From Nocardia sp. BMG51109 (lineage in GTDB: Bacteria > Actinomycetota > Actinomycetes > Mycobacteriales > Mycobacteriaceae): 64,000 nucleotides of DNA. Of the stretch, positions 28,855-38,273 are shown piece by piece (the stretch's first letter is position 1; every line of letters starts with the position of its first letter). The notes under the pieces are model-generated. The model made no database searches, had not been told where the DNA came from, and was given only the letters and a program-made list of their open reading frames with translations. The position numbers and the translations under genes were made by a program. The DNA lies in the NCBI RefSeq assembly GCF_000526215.1, contig NZ_JAFQ01000004.1, forward strand, positions 7,998,001 to 8,062,000. Direction: 5' to 3'.

Positions 28855-29898
28855 GTGTCCACCCTCGTGGCCAAACTCCGGAGCCGGGTGGCCGTGGTGG
28901 CGGAAGCGGCGCTGGCCCGGCAGAAGTATGTGTCCGCGATCGATGTGCTCATCGGCCTGGGATGGCTGCATACGAGCCATGTCGATCGGTGGCGTCAGGG
29001 GCGGGTGGGATCGCTGGAGGAACTCGCCGCGGTGGACGGGCCGCGGCTCGCCGACGCGGTGGGTCTGCTGCGCGAGTGGGCGCGCGACAACGGTTTGACG
29101 TCGAGTGAGACGGCCTACCTGTCGGGGAGTCGTGATCGACAGCCCCTGCGCTTTCTCGCGGACGGCGGAGACGACGCGTTCCGGGTGCACTGGCTCTCGC
29201 CCGATCTGAGTCCGGCGCGCCGGGAGCAGCTGGTCCAGCGGCAGAACAAGGCGCCCGATCTGGTGGTCGTGGAGGCGCAGCAGCCGTGGGAGTGCGTCGA
29301 ATGCGCCGAGACCGGGCCCTATCTCATCATGTCCGGATCCGAGCCGCTGTGTGTGACCTGCGCCGATCTCAACCACCTGGAATTCCTGCCCGCCGGGGAC
29401 GCCGCGCTGAGCCGACGCGCCAAGAAGGAGAGCACGCTGGCCGCCGTCGTGGTGCGGTTCAACAGGCGGCGGAAACGGTACGAGCGGCAGGGCATTCTCG
29501 TCGAGGAGCAGGCGCTGGCCCGCGCCGAGGAGCAGTGCCTCGCCGACGAGGACGCGCGCACGCGGCGGCGCGAACGCGACCGGGTGCGCCGTGCGGAACA
29601 GGACGTCGAATTCGAGGCGCGGATGGCCGCCGAGATCCGCCGGCTGTTCCCGCACTGCCCGTCCGGCCGCGCCACCGAGATCGCCGGGCACGCCGCCGTG
29701 CGCGGCAGCGGGCGGGTCGGGCGCAGCGCCGCCGCCAAGGTGCTCGATCCCGAGGCCGTCACCCTGGCCGTCGTCGCCTCGATCCGCCACCTCGACACCG
29801 ACTACGATCGCCTGCTCATGGAGGGCGTGGCCCGGATGGACGCCCGGGCCGCGATCCGCCCGGATCTCGATCGGGTGCTGGAGTCCTGGCGCGGGTGA
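28855..29898 (+). CDS. DUF2293 domain protein
   Basis: 347 aa. The middle has a zinc-ribbon-like pair of cysteine motifs (WECVECAETGPYL and PLCVTCADLNHLEF). A basic coiled-coil-like stretch follows (KKESTLAAVVVRFNRRRKRY, RTRRRERDRVRRAEQD). The C-terminus carries DUF2293: AAEIRRLFPHCPSGRATEIA, then GRVGRSAAAKVLDPEAVTLA and RHLDTDYDRLLMEG. The GTG at 28855 is chosen; GTG 28867 is possible. It is 16 bp downstream of the exported protein gene. A nucleic-acid role is suggested by the basic helices and ribbon but is not established. Confidence 0.78.
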   Translation: MSTLVAKLRSRVAVVAEAALARQKYVSAIDVLIGLGWLHTSHVDRWRQGRVGSLEELAAVDGPRLADAVGLLREWARDNGLTSSETAYLSGSRDRQPLRFLADGGDDAFRVHWLSPDLSPARREQLVQRQNKAPDLVVVEAQQPWECVECAETGPYLIMSGSEPLCVTCADLNHLEFLPAGDAALSRRAKKESTLAAVVVRFNRRRKRYERQGILVEEQALARAEEQCLADEDARTRRRERDRVRRAEQDVEFEARMAAEIRRLFPHCPSGRATEIAGHAAVRGSGRVGRSAAAKVLDPEAVTLAVVASIRHLDTDYDRLLMEGVARMDARAAIRPDLDRVLESWRG

Positions 29899-30035
29899 AA
29901 TCCCGAAACGGATTTCGCCACAGCGGTTTTGGTAGGAACTCCACGCACGGCGTATTCCGGCCGAGAACGCATCGGAATGGCCGGTGAGGGAAGACCGTGG
30001 GGCGAGAGGGCGTCACGACGGAGGGGCATCCGCTT

Positions 30036-30404
30036 TCAGCCGTCGAATCGTGCGACCGCGATCGCCACCCGGCCCACGACACGCTTGGTTACCGCCAGCC
30101 TGTCGCCCCCGGCGGCTTTCAGCGCGGCCGCTTCCGCGACGCTCGGCGTACCGATGGCCGCCTCGGCACGGGTGGCCGGATTCGGTACGTCGACCTGCGC
30201 CAACTCGGCCGCGGTGAAGGAGACGAGGAGCACGCCCAGATCGGCGGCGGCCCCGACCATTCCGGCCTCCCCCGCACGCCTGCCGACCGTTGCGATGCAC
30301 CGAATCATGCTCGGGTGCACCACTTCCCGTATCGCCGCGACGATCTCCTCAGCCGGGGTCCCGGGACGGCACCCCACCCCCACAGCGAGTTCAGCGGTCG
30401 CCAT
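30036..30404 (-). CDS. cobE: cobalamin biosynthesis protein CobE / CbiG C-terminal domain
   Basis: 122 aa single domain. The sequence LAVGVGCRPGTPAEEIVAAI, PATRAEAAIGTPSVAEAAAL and KAAGGDRLAVTKRVVGRVAI follows the CobE/CbiG C-terminal pattern (conserved G-x-G-C-R, VPNP, GTPSVAEAAAL). CobE acts around the precorrin ring-contraction stage, although its exact job is unsettled. GCGGAGG precedes the ATG at 30404; the open frame before it lacks family features. It lies 347 bp downstream of cobB on the same strand. Confidence 0.85.
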   Translation of the reverse strand: MATAELAVGVGCRPGTPAEEIVAAIREVVHPSMIRCIATVGRRAGEAGMVGAAADLGVLLVSFTAAELAQVDVPNPATRAEAAIGTPSVAEAAALKAAGGDRLAVTKRVVGRVAIAVARFDG

Positions 30405-30751
30405 ATTCCGCCCGCCTCCGCAGCGAACGCGAAGACGGGTGCGACATCCCGACCACGTATCTGCACCACGCCGCAAACCCTGGTCGCCACCAATTCGGCA
30501 GTGCGGAAATGCGAGCGGCGGCCCTATCCCCCATCCCGGCTTGCCTGCCGTCCCCCGTCGCATGCCGACCAGCCGTCATTCGGGCGCATTCGCTTCCGGA
30601 ATCCCTGGGGAGGGTGTGGATCCCGGAACCAGGCCGACCAGGAACAGGACCGTGCCGGTCGGCCGGGTCACACAGGAGGCGACCGTGGGGCGAGGCACGT
30701 CGAGCCGGCGAGGACGCCGATCCCGGGACACCTCCGCGACGAGGCACCGGC
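30405..30751. other. non-coding stretch between cobE-like gene and cobB
   Basis: No convincing gene or RNA element was seen in these 347 bases. Open frames present are short and compositionally like shadows. A decayed cobalamin gene is possible but nothing recognisable remains. Confidence 0.4.
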
Positions 30752-32176
30752 TCACGCATCGGCTCGCGATGCCGCGTAGGCGGCGGCCGCCGATACGAAT
30801 CGTGCGGTGGCCGTGGGGTTTCCGGCGGGGTGGGTGTGCAGGTAGGAGGCGTGGACGCGGTGGATCGAGGCGCCCTCGCGGATCGGTTCGCCGGTCGGGG
30901 AACGCCAGCCCCATGCCGGGGTGTCGACACCCGTGGCGGTCAAACGGGTCCGGTGGAATTCGTGGCCGCGCACCCGTTCGCCCGCGGACCACAGCGGGGA
31001 ATCGGTCAGCGCCACCGCGTCTCGGTATCCGAGGGTGAGGCGCGGGCCGAATTCGGCCGTGGCGTCGAGCACGCCGGCCATGCGGTGGCCGTCGAGCGAG
31101 CGGGTGAGGTAGAGCAGTCCGGCGCATTCGGCGTGCACCGGCATGCCCTGCCGGGCCGCCTCGGCGACCCCGGTCAGCAGGGGTTCGTTGGCGGCGAGTT
31201 CGGCGGCGTGTTCTTCCGGGAATCCACCGGGCAACACCAAACCCGCGGTGCCCGTGGGCAGTTCGTCGCAGAGCGGATCGAAGACCGCCACGGTGGCACC
31301 GGCCGCCTCCAGCAACTCGCGGTGTTCGGCGTAGCCGAAGGTGAACGCCGCGCCCCCGGCCACCGCGATCACCGGCGATCCGGAGGTGCCAGGCTCCGGC
31401 TCACAGCCGGAAGCCGGAGCAATTTCCGCCCCGCGAACTTCACCGACAGGATCCCAGGCAGGCCCCGACACATGAACCGCCGCCAACCGCGCGACGGCCG
31501 CCAGATCCACATGTGCCGCAACGAGTTCGGTCATGGCATCCACGGCGTTCCGAGCGGCCCGGCCGTGCTCCACAGCGGGGATCAGTCCCAGATGACGTGC
31601 GGGCACGGACAATTCCGCCATCCGGGGCAGCGCACCGAGGACGGGCAGGCCGACGCGATCGCAGGCCGCTCGCAGCACCTCCTCGTGCCGCTCGCTACCG
31701 ACCCGGTTGAGAATCACTCCCCCGAGCCGGATCCCGCTGTCGAAGGTCGCGAAACCGTGCAGCAGGGCGGCCAGGCTCTGGCTGTGCCCGCGAGCGTCGA
31801 CCACCAGCACCACCGGCGCCTCGAGAAGCGCGGCCACCTGCGCGGTGGACCCTTCGGCGACAGTCACAGCCTGATCGTCGGCGATGCGGCCGTCGAACAA
31901 CCCCATCACGCCCTCGACAACCGCGATGTCACAGTCATGGGCGCCGTGCCGGTACATCGGAACCACCCGTTCGGCGCCCACGAGCACCGGGTCCAGATTC
32001 CGCCCGGGTCGCCCAGCCGCCAGCCCGTGATACCCGGGATCGATATAGTCCGGCCCCACCTTGAACGGGGCCACGCGCTGCCCGGCCTGCTGCAGCGCAC
32101 CGATCAAACCCGTTGCGAGCGTGGTCTTTCCGCTGCCCGATGACGGCGCCGCGATCACCACCGCGGGGGTACTCAC
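30752..32176 (-). CDS. cobB: cobyrinic acid a,c-diamide synthase
   Basis: 474 aa. The N-terminal ATP-binding domain has the P-loop APSSGSGKTTLATGL, then FKVGPDYIDPGYH and EGVMGLFDGR. The C-terminal class-I glutamine amidotransferase domain has the nucleophile Cys in HAECAGLLYLTRS (about residue 351) and a C-terminal His in ASYLHTHPAGNP. The enzyme amidates carboxylates a and c of (hydrogeno)cobyrinic acid using glutamine. The start is GTG at 32176. It belongs to the leftward cob set with cobO 193 bp upstream. Because the organism has a CobN-type chelatase subunit gene nearby, the hydrogenobyrinate (aerobic) route is likely. Confidence 0.94.
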   Translation of the reverse strand: MSTPAVVIAAPSSGSGKTTLATGLIGALQQAGQRVAPFKVGPDYIDPGYHGLAAGRPGRNLDPVLVGAERVVPMYRHGAHDCDIAVVEGVMGLFDGRIADDQAVTVAEGSTAQVAALLEAPVVLVVDARGHSQSLAALLHGFATFDSGIRLGGVILNRVGSERHEEVLRAACDRVGLPVLGALPRMAELSVPARHLGLIPAVEHGRAARNAVDAMTELVAAHVDLAAVARLAAVHVSGPAWDPVGEVRGAEIAPASGCEPEPGTSGSPVIAVAGGAAFTFGYAEHRELLEAAGATVAVFDPLCDELPTGTAGLVLPGGFPEEHAAELAANEPLLTGVAEAARQGMPVHAECAGLLYLTRSLDGHRMAGVLDATAEFGPRLTLGYRDAVALTDSPLWSAGERVRGHEFHRTRLTATGVDTPAWGWRSPTGEPIREGASIHRVHASYLHTHPAGNPTATARFVSAAAAYAASRADA

Positions 32177-32369
32177 CGCAGCCGCCGGACAGGTGCCGCA
32201 CCCCGTCGGGGGCGGAACGTGGTCAGCGGCGCCGCCGCCGACTGCCGGGTGGTGCCGTTGCGGCTGCTCAGCTGTCCGGAGACCGCACGGTACGACCCGT
32301 CGGCGACAGGTCGTGGAATCCTGTCCGCCGATGCGAGCAGTCCGGGGGAGCGCGGCCGCCGCTCGGATC

Positions 32370-32984
32370 TCACCACTCGATCCCCCGCTGCCCCTTGCGC
32401 CCGGCGTCCATCGGGTGCTTGACCTTGCTCATATCGGTGACCAGGTCCGCGGCGTCGACGAGCGCCTGCGGTGCATCGCGGCCGGTGATCACGACGTGCT
32501 GATTGCCGGGGCGGCCGCGCAGCGTCTCCACCACCTCGTCGACATCCACCCACCCCCACTTCAGCGGATAGGTGAACTCGTCGAGCACGTAGAAGCGATG
32601 CTGCTCGTCGCCCAGCCGGCGGGCGATCTCCTGCCAGCCCGCGAGCGCGGCGGCCGCGTGATCCTCCTCGGTGCCCGCCTTGCGCACCCACGACCAGCCC
32701 TCGCCCATCTTGTGCCACTCCACGGCGCCGCCCGCCCCGGTCTCCTCGTGCAGCCGCCCGAGCGTGCGAAACGCCGACTCCTCCCCCACCTTCCACTTCG
32801 CGCTCTTGACGAACTGGAACACCGCGACATCGAAGCCCTGGTTCCAGGCCCGCAGCGCCATGCCGAAAGCCGCGGTCGATTTGCCCTTACCCACCCCCGT
32901 GTGCACCGCGAGCACCGGCTGGTTGCGCCGCTGCCTGGTGGTCAGCCCGTCGTCGGGAATCGTCTCCGGAACACCCTTGGGCAT
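32370..32984 (-). CDS. cobO: cob(I)yrinic acid a,c-diamide adenosyltransferase
   Basis: 204 aa CobA/CobO-type corrinoid adenosyltransferase. The P-loop is HTGVGKGKSTAAFGMALRA; later markers are VAVFQFVKSAKWKVGEE, GEGWSWVRKAGTEED, FYVLDEFTYPLKWGWVD and HVVITGRDAPQALVDAADLV. It transfers adenosyl from ATP to the Co(I) corrinoid. GAGGAGG precedes the ATG at 32984. A longer open frame upstream is not coding; the divergent sirtuin gene begins 92 bp away. Confidence 0.96.
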   Translation of the reverse strand: MPKGVPETIPDDGLTTRQRRNQPVLAVHTGVGKGKSTAAFGMALRAWNQGFDVAVFQFVKSAKWKVGEESAFRTLGRLHEETGAGGAVEWHKMGEGWSWVRKAGTEEDHAAAALAGWQEIARRLGDEQHRFYVLDEFTYPLKWGWVDVDEVVETLRGRPGNQHVVITGRDAPQALVDAADLVTDMSKVKHPMDAGRKGQRGIEW

Positions 32985-33075
32985 CGCTTCGTTCCTCCTC
33001 ACACCTGCACTGCCGCTCCACGGTGCCACACCGGGGCCGGGCGGCCTCCCCTGACCCGCCCGTACGCTGGGAGGC

Positions 33076-33933
33076 ATGCCGGACATCGCGCCTCCGAATG
33101 CCGTCCGCGGCGTGGACGCCGTGCCGGAGCTGATCGCCGGCCGTCGCGTGGCCGTGCTGACCGGCGCCGGCATGTCCACCGACAGCGGCATCCCCGACTA
33201 TCGCGGCCCGGATTCGCCGCCCCGCAATCCGATGACCTACCAGCAGTTCGTGGGCGATCCGGCGTTCCGTCAGCGCTACTGGGCGCGCAATCACGTCGGG
33301 TGGCGGCGGATGGACGCCGCGCGGCCGAATCCGGGGCACCGCGCGCTGGCCCGGCTCGAACGCGCGGGCGTGGTGACGGGCGTGATCACCCAGAACGTCG
33401 ACCTGCTGCACACCAAGGCGGGCAGCCGCCGGGTGCTCGACCTGCACGGCACCTATGCGCGGGTGCGCTGCCTGCAATGCGGGGACCTCGTGTCGCGGAT
33501 GTCGCTGGCCGACCGGCTGGAGGCCGCGAATCCGGGCTTCGCCGAGGCCGCGGTCACCAACGGACTGGAGGTGGCTCCGGATGCCGACGCCGTGGTCGTC
33601 GACACCGACAGCTTCCGGATGGTCGACTGCGCGCACTGCGGCGGCATGCTGAAACCCGACATCGTGTACTTCGGCGAGAACGTACCGAAGGACCGGGTCG
33701 CGGACGCCTACGCGATGGTGGACGACGCCGAGGTGCTGCTGGTGGCCGGATCGTCGCTGACGGTGATGTCGGGCCTGCGTTTCGTCCGGCACGCCTCGAA
33801 GACGGGCCGGGCCGTCGTGATCGTCAATCGCGGCGCCACACGCGGCGACGACCTCGCCACTCTCACCCTCGACGCGGGATGCTCCCCGGTCCTGTCCGCA
33901 CTCGCCGAGCGGTGCGCGACCGTGCCCGCCTGA
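33076..33933 (+). CDS. Sir2-family NAD-dependent deacetylase (sirtuin)
   Basis: 285 aa. The NAD-binding signature GAGMSTDSGIPDYRG is at about residues 30-44. TQNVDLLH is at about 105-112 and the catalytic His is in LDLHGTYARV (H124). Four zinc ligands are present: C132, C135, C185 and C188 (RCLQCG and CAHCGG). Late nucleotide-contact loops are LVAGSSLTV and IVNRG. It removes acyl groups from lysines, using NAD. TACGCT lies 7 nt before the ATG; GGGAGG falls between them, so either a leaderless or a short-leader start is possible. It diverges from cobO. Confidence 0.95.
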   Translation: MPDIAPPNAVRGVDAVPELIAGRRVAVLTGAGMSTDSGIPDYRGPDSPPRNPMTYQQFVGDPAFRQRYWARNHVGWRRMDAARPNPGHRALARLERAGVVTGVITQNVDLLHTKAGSRRVLDLHGTYARVRCLQCGDLVSRMSLADRLEAANPGFAEAAVTNGLEVAPDADAVVVDTDSFRMVDCAHCGGMLKPDIVYFGENVPKDRVADAYAMVDDAEVLLVAGSSLTVMSGLRFVRHASKTGRAVVIVNRGATRGDDLATLTLDAGCSPVLSALAERCATVPA

Positions 33934-33944
33934 ATCGCAGACCT

Positions 33945-33965
33945 GTTACCCACCACAGGGTTTCG
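33945..33965 (+). repeat. left copy of a 21-bp imperfect direct repeat flanking the DUF4185 gene
   Basis: Reads GTTACCCACCACAGGGTTTCG to within the allowed span; positions 1-4, 6-11, 14 and 16-21 are shared with the copy at 35115-35135 (17 of 21 identical). It lies 12 bp after the sirtuin stop codon. Confidence 0.45.
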
Positions 33966-34037
33966 CCGCTCGAGAATGCGCGGATCGCCCTTCCGGCGTG
34001 GTGGCGTCGTCGGTCGTGCTGTGGGGATAGTGGGGGC

Positions 34038-35048
34038 ATGGGCAACACGACCAAGATCGCCGATCTGACCGGTCCAGGCCGCACCGATGCGTTCGGCGTC
34101 GGCGGCACCGACCTGGGCGTCGTCGCCACCGCACCGGACGGCCGGCTGGTTGCCGTATTCGGTGACAGCTTCGAGGAGGCCACCGTCGGCGGGCCCGGCT
34201 GGCGCTCGCCGGTGGTGCTGTTCGCCGACCCGGACACGGTGGCCGAGGGGTTGCGCTGGACGGGCTCCGGTGGCGACGAGAACGCCTACGCCCGCCAGCT
34301 GATCGAGTATCCGAAGTCGGCGCTGCTGCGCCGCCCGCGGTGCTCGACGATGCTGCCGACGGACCTGATCACGCTCGGCGACACGATGTTCCTGCACGTG
34401 ATGGCGTGCCGGGGCCTCGGCAACGTGCTCTGGACCGAGATCCTCGCCTCGACCGACAACGGGGTCACCTGGTCGAGTACCGGGGCCCGGTGGCCGGGAG
34501 ACGTCTGCGGCGGACTGTTCCAGATGCTGACCTGGGCGGCGGCCGACGACGGATACGTCTACGCGTACACGACCGGGTTCCGCCGCGATGCCGGGCTGCT
34601 CCTGCACCGGGTTCCGGCGGAGTCGCTCGCCGACCCGGAAGCCTGGCAGCCGTGGGGTTTCGCCGACGAGCGCTGGGCCTGGGGCAACCCGCCCACCCTG
34701 ACGCTGCCGGGCGCGTTCGGTGAGCTGTGCCTGCGCCGGGTGCCCGGTCCGGACGGGCAGCGGAACTGGCTGCTCGTATTCTTCGACGCCGGCAACTACC
34801 GGATCGATGCGCTGCTGCTCGACGCCCCCAACGCGGACCTGCACCGCGCACCGCGCACGACCGTCCTCGAGGGAACGAGCTGGAGCGGCGAAGACCACGC
34901 CACCGGCCGGGTCGCCCAGCTCTACGGCGGTTACGTCGTCCCCGGTTCCACCCTGTCCGATCTGCACCTCGTCGTCAGCCAGTGGAACACCGCCACGAAC
35001 TGGCCCTACCACGCGATGCAGTTCCGCACCGATCTCGCGGGCCTGTGA
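34038..35048 (+). CDS. DUF4185 protein
   Basis: 336 aa beta-propeller-like protein. Repeated blades are visible: GVGGTDLGVVATAPDGRLVA, VFGDSFEEATVGGPGWRSPV, DNGVTWSSTGARWPG, and the ending SQWNTATNWPYHAMQFRTDL. DUF4185 proteins resemble glycosyl-hydrolase five-bladed propellers and are usually exported, but no clear signal peptide is seen at the chosen ATG (MGNTTKIADLTGPG). GATAGT precedes the ATG by 6 nt. The gene stands between two copies of a 21-bp imperfect repeat. Confidence 0.8.
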   Translation: MGNTTKIADLTGPGRTDAFGVGGTDLGVVATAPDGRLVAVFGDSFEEATVGGPGWRSPVVLFADPDTVAEGLRWTGSGGDENAYARQLIEYPKSALLRRPRCSTMLPTDLITLGDTMFLHVMACRGLGNVLWTEILASTDNGVTWSSTGARWPGDVCGGLFQMLTWAAADDGYVYAYTTGFRRDAGLLLHRVPAESLADPEAWQPWGFADERWAWGNPPTLTLPGAFGELCLRRVPGPDGQRNWLLVFFDAGNYRIDALLLDAPNADLHRAPRTTVLEGTSWSGEDHATGRVAQLYGGYVVPGSTLSDLHLVVSQWNTATNWPYHAMQFRTDLAGL

Positions 35049-35114
35049 CGGCACCGGCCCACGCCGCCCCGGTGCACTGCGCTCGGATCGCCGGTGCCTG
35101 AACCCATCAAACTC

Positions 35115-35135
35115 GTTATCCACCATGGTGTTTCG
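35115..35135 (+). repeat. right copy of the 21-bp imperfect direct repeat
   Basis: GTTATCCACCATGG... matches the left copy at 33945-33965 in 17 of 21 positions and lies 66 bp past the DUF4185 stop codon. It contains CACCATGGTG, a 10-bp palindrome. Confidence 0.45.
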
Positions 35136-35199
35136 GTCAACGTTTCGGTCAACGATGATTCCGCTCGCGATCCGCCGGGCCGATATCACCCGCTAAGAT
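35131..35199 (+). promoter_or_regulatory. tandem 12-mer and -10 box before the EthD-like gene
   Basis: TTTCGGTCAACG occurs twice in tandem at 35131-35142 and 35143-35154. TAAGAT at 35194-35199 is a good -10 hexamer 34 bp before the EthD-like start. The tandem 12-mer ends 39 bp upstream of the -10 box and could be an activator or repressor site. Confidence 0.35.
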
Positions 35200-35233
35200 C
35201 GACGAACCGACAGTCACCCGTAGGAGGCCGACC

Positions 35234-35554
35234 TTGTATCGATTGACGATCCTGTACGGGCATCCGGACGATCCCGCACAGTTCGACGACTACTACTGGA
35301 ACGTGCACATCCCCATCGCGAAAAAGATGGTGGGACTGAAGAAGTGGACGCTCGGCAAGGGCGAGAGCATCGAGCGGGGCACGCCCGCGCCGTACTATCT
35401 CGTCGTCGGACTGTACGCCGATACCCGCGAAGACCTCGAGCGCATTCTGGCCACCCCGGAGGGGCAGGCGGCGGTCGCCGACGTCCCCAATTTCGCCACC
35501 GGCGGAGTTACATTCGTCTACAGCAACGAGCAGGACGTCATCGACCCGCAGTAG
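35234..35554 (+). CDS. EthD-like ferredoxin-fold protein
   Basis: 106 aa dimeric alpha+beta barrel protein. The EthD pattern is visible: LYGHPDDPAQFDDYYWNVHI, then PIAKKMVGLKKWTLGKG and YYLVVGLYADTREDLERIL. EthD proteins assist or carry out small oxidative or isomerisation steps; the substrate is unknown. The start is TTG at 35234. It is supported by a perfect AGGAGG six bases upstream and by the MYRLTILYGHP-like N-terminus. The last 17 bp overlap the convergent Rv1733c-like gene. Confidence 0.85.
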   Translation: MYRLTILYGHPDDPAQFDDYYWNVHIPIAKKMVGLKKWTLGKGESIERGTPAPYYLVVGLYADTREDLERILATPEGQAAVADVPNFATGGVTFVYSNEQDVIDPQ

Positions 35555-36152
35555 CGGAGCACACCGCGGCCGGACCCGTCATCGCCCGTCCTGCCCGATC
35601 GGTCGACCGATCCGCCGCCGTTCCCGCACGGCGGCGGCCGAGCATCCATCGCGTTGCGACGACAATGACCCCGGCGGCACCGGTCGTGCCGACCAGCACC
35701 GCGAGCCCGGCGCCGATCGCCTGATCGGCAGCCGACCGGTCGACGGGAGCGCGGGTGGGCCGCCCGTCCGGACCGAGCCACACCGGGACCTGATCGCCGC
35801 GCCGCGCGGTGCGGGACACCTCGATCGTCGTCTCACCCGCGTGGCCGTCGTACACCCAGTGGGCGGTCGCCCGGTAGCGGTTCGGCACCGTGTCGCTCGA
35901 CATCGCCGGGGGCACCGGCACGAGCTTCGGGGTATCGGTGAGTACCGCGGGCACTTCGGCTTTCCCGGCGCTCTCGGCATGCATTCGCGCTGTCGCCGAA
36001 CGGTATTCGGCGACGCCGAATACGCCCGACAACGGCACCGCGCACAGTACGGCCGCGGCGGCCACGAGGCGTACGAGCCCGTCGACGCGATCCGATACCC
36101 GCATCGGGGCATTGCGATTCCACGGCCGCGAGGCGAACAGCACAGCAAACAT
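35538..36152 (-). CDS. Rv1733c-like two-TM membrane protein
   Basis: 204 aa. One membrane helix is at about 28-48 (LVRLVAAAAVLCAVPLSGVFG) and another at about 146-168 (GAGLAVLVGTTGAAGVIVVATRW). Between them is an exposed segment with AHWVYDGHAGETTIEVSRTA and RRGDQVPVWLGPDGRPTRAP, the pattern of the Rv1733c family. Function is unknown. TAATTT lies 6 nt before the ATG, fitting a leaderless transcript. A DosR box was sought and not found. The gene ends inside the convergent EthD-like gene. Confidence 0.8.
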   Translation of the reverse strand: MFAVLFASRPWNRNAPMRVSDRVDGLVRLVAAAAVLCAVPLSGVFGVAEYRSATARMHAESAGKAEVPAVLTDTPKLVPVPPAMSSDTVPNRYRATAHWVYDGHAGETTIEVSRTARRGDQVPVWLGPDGRPTRAPVDRSAADQAIGAGLAVLVGTTGAAGVIVVATRWMLGRRRAGTAADRSTDRAGRAMTGPAAVCSATAGR

Positions 36153-36278
36153 GGCAGTAAATTATCTTCCGCATACTTACTGCCACAAGTGGCCGTTATG
36201 CCATTGTCCGAAAATATTCAGCCATGCAACACCGAGAGCGAGCCGCCGAGAGCGAGCGATGTTCTCGTACGCGCCGGC

Positions 36279-38273
36279 TCAGGCCGCGCGGGCGGCACCT
36301 ACCGAACGGACCGCCCCCGCCACCGAATCGCCGGTCAGTTCGGCCAATCGCAGATAGGTGGCGCGCAGGTCACGGGCCAGGTCGGCGGCCAGGCCGAGGC
36401 GAACCATGCCGCGTTCGCAGTCGATGACGACGCCGGACACGCCGTCGCGGGCCAGCACCCCGGCGGCGCTGCGGGCGCGCGCCACGGGTTCGGTGCCGCC
36501 GGTCGCGCGGCCGTCGGTGAGCAGGACGAGCATGGCGCGGCGCTGCGGGTCGCGCACCCGCTCGCGGCGCACGATCTCGCGGGCCTTGAGAAAACCTTGT
36601 GCCAGTGGGGTTTTCCCGCCGGTACGCAGTCCGGACAGGCGGCGCACGGCGATGTCGACCGAGCCGGTCGGCGGCAGCACCACCTCCGCCTCGCTGCCGC
36701 GCACGGTGATCACGGCGACCTTGTCGCGACGCTGGTAGGCATCGCGCAGCAGGGAAACCACCGCGCCGGTGACCGCCGACAGCCGGTCGCGGGCCGCCAT
36801 GGACCCGGAGGTGTCCACCACGAAGACCACCAGATTGCCTTCGCGCCCTTCGCGATACGCGCCACGCAGGTCGCCCGCCTCCAGGGCGAGCCGGCCACCG
36901 GCCCGGCCGCGGGCATGCTGGTGCGGTGCGGCGGCGAAGACCGTGCCCAGCAGGTGCAGCCCGGCCGAGGTGTCGGTGGTGGACCGCACCACCCGGCCGT
37001 GCCGGGTCCGGGCGCGCGAACGACGGCCGGGCGCGCCCTCGCCGACCCCGGAAACCTCCCACCGTGGCGGCCGCGCAACGGAATTCACCGGCGCACCGGC
37101 AGTGCGCTCGGGGGAACGCCCGCCGCCGGGTGAATCGGGGCCACCGTCCGGATCGTCGTCGGGGTCCTCGGGTCCGGGGCCGGGATCGTCGCCGAAACCG
37201 TCCTCGGGGCGGTCCTGCGGTGAATCGGGGGGCGTCTCGGACTCGTCGGGGCCGCTGGAGGATTCGGCCTGTTCACCGGCCTGCTGCATCGCCTCGTCGA
37301 GCTGATCCTCACTGATCCCCGGCTCGTCGAACGGGTCGCGCCGACGGCGGTGCGGCAGCGCCAGTTCCGCGGCCACCCGCACGTCTTCGGCTGTCACGCC
37401 AGCGCTTCCGCGCCAGGCGGCGTGTGCTGTCGCGGTGCGCGCCACCACCAGATCGGCGCGCATGCCGTCGACGTCGAAGGCCGCGCACAGTGCTGCGATC
37501 CGGCGCAGTTCCACATCGTCGAGCGCGACCTCGGCGAGCCGGTCGCGGGCGGTGAGGATGCTCTCGGCCACCTCCTGATCGGCCGCCGCGTAGCGCTCCG
37601 CGAACGCCGCCGGGCCGGCCTCGTAGTCCAGCCGCCGCCGCACCACCGACATCCGCACGTCGACATCCCGGGAGGCCGCCACGTCGACGGTCAGCCCGAA
37701 ACGGTCCAGCAGCTGCGGCCGCAGCTCGCCCTCCTCCGGGTTCATGGTGCCGACCAGCACGAACCGCGCCGGATGCGAATGCGACACCCCGTCGCGCTCG
37801 ATATGCACCCGGCCCATGGCCGCGGCGTCGAGCAGCACGTCCACCAGGTGGTCGTGCAGCAGGTTCACCTCGTCGACGTAGAGCACGCCGTGGTGGGCGG
37901 CGGCCAGCAGACCGGGCCGGAACGCCTGCTCGCCGTCGCGCAGCACCCGCTCCAGATCCAGCGATCCGACCACGCGGTCCTCGGTCGCCCCGACGGGCAG
38001 CTCCACCAGCCGCGCCGGACGCTCACCGTGCTCGTCGACCGCCGGCGGCAGCAACCGCGCGAGCGCCCGCACCACGGTCGACTTCGCCGTCCCCTTCTCC
38101 CCGCGCACCAGCACGCCGCCGATGCCCGGATGCACCGCGCACAGAATCAGTGCCAGCTGCAACCGCTCCTGCCCCACCACCGCCGAGAACGGAAACCCGG
38201 CCTCGCTGTCGCGGGCCGACGGTACGATTTCGGGTCGCGGGGCCAAGCCGTTGCCGTTTCGGGATTCGGACAC
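36279..38273 (-). CDS. magnesium/cobalt chelatase subunit (fused AAA and VWA domains)
   Basis: 664 aa. The N-terminal AAA+ domain (ChlI/CobS type) has the Walker A loop [16 protein letters not shown] and Walker [15 protein letters not shown], with [15 protein letters not shown] strongly acidic Pro/Gly/Asp linker lies around residues 330-390. The C-terminal von Willebrand A domain (ChlD/CobT type) carries the [20 protein letters not shown] and [12 protein letters not shown]. The fused protein is expected to drive ATP-dependent metal insertion with a large CobN/ChlH subunit, which is not encoded in this window. The GTG at 38273 gives [12 protein letters not shown]. Synteny with cobO and cobB supports a cobalt role. 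Confidence 0.88.
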   Translation of the reverse strand: MSESRNGNGLAPRPEIVPSARDSEAGFPFSAVVGQERLQLALILCAVHPGIGGVLVRGEKGTAKSTVVRALARLLPPAVDEHGERPARLVELPVGATEDRVVGSLDLERVLRDGEQAFRPGLLAAAHHGVLYVDEVNLLHDHLVDVLLDAAAMGRVHIERDGVSHSHPARFVLVGTMNPEEGELRPQLLDRFGLTVDVAASRDVDVRMSVVRRRLDYEAGPAAFAERYAAADQEVAESILTARDRLAEVALDDVELRRIAALCAAFDVDGMRADLVVARTATAHAAWRGSAGVTAEDVRVAAELALPHRRRRDPFDEPGISEDQLDEAMQQAGEQAESSSGPDESETPPDSPQDRPEDGFGDDPGPGPEDPDDDPDGGPDSPGGGRSPERTAGAPVNSVARPPRWEVSGVGEGAPGRRSRARTRHGRVVRSTTDTSAGLHLLGTVFAAAPHQHARGRAGGRLALEAGDLRGAYREGREGNLVVFVVDTSGSMAARDRLSAVTGAVVSLLRDAYQRRDKVAVITVRGSEAEVVLPPTGSVDIAVRRLSGLRTGGKTPLAQGFLKAREIVRRERVRDPQRRAMLVLLTDGRATGGTEPVARARSAAGVLARDGVSGVVIDCERGMVRLGLAADLARDLRATYLRLAELTGDSVAGAVRSVGAARAA

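Noticed and set aside
36153..36278. DosR/DevR box upstream of the Rv1733c-like gene
   Set aside because: The M. tuberculosis gene is DosR-controlled, but here the only palindrome (GCCAC-AA-GTGGC at 36182-36193) has the wrong core and spacing for a DosR site.
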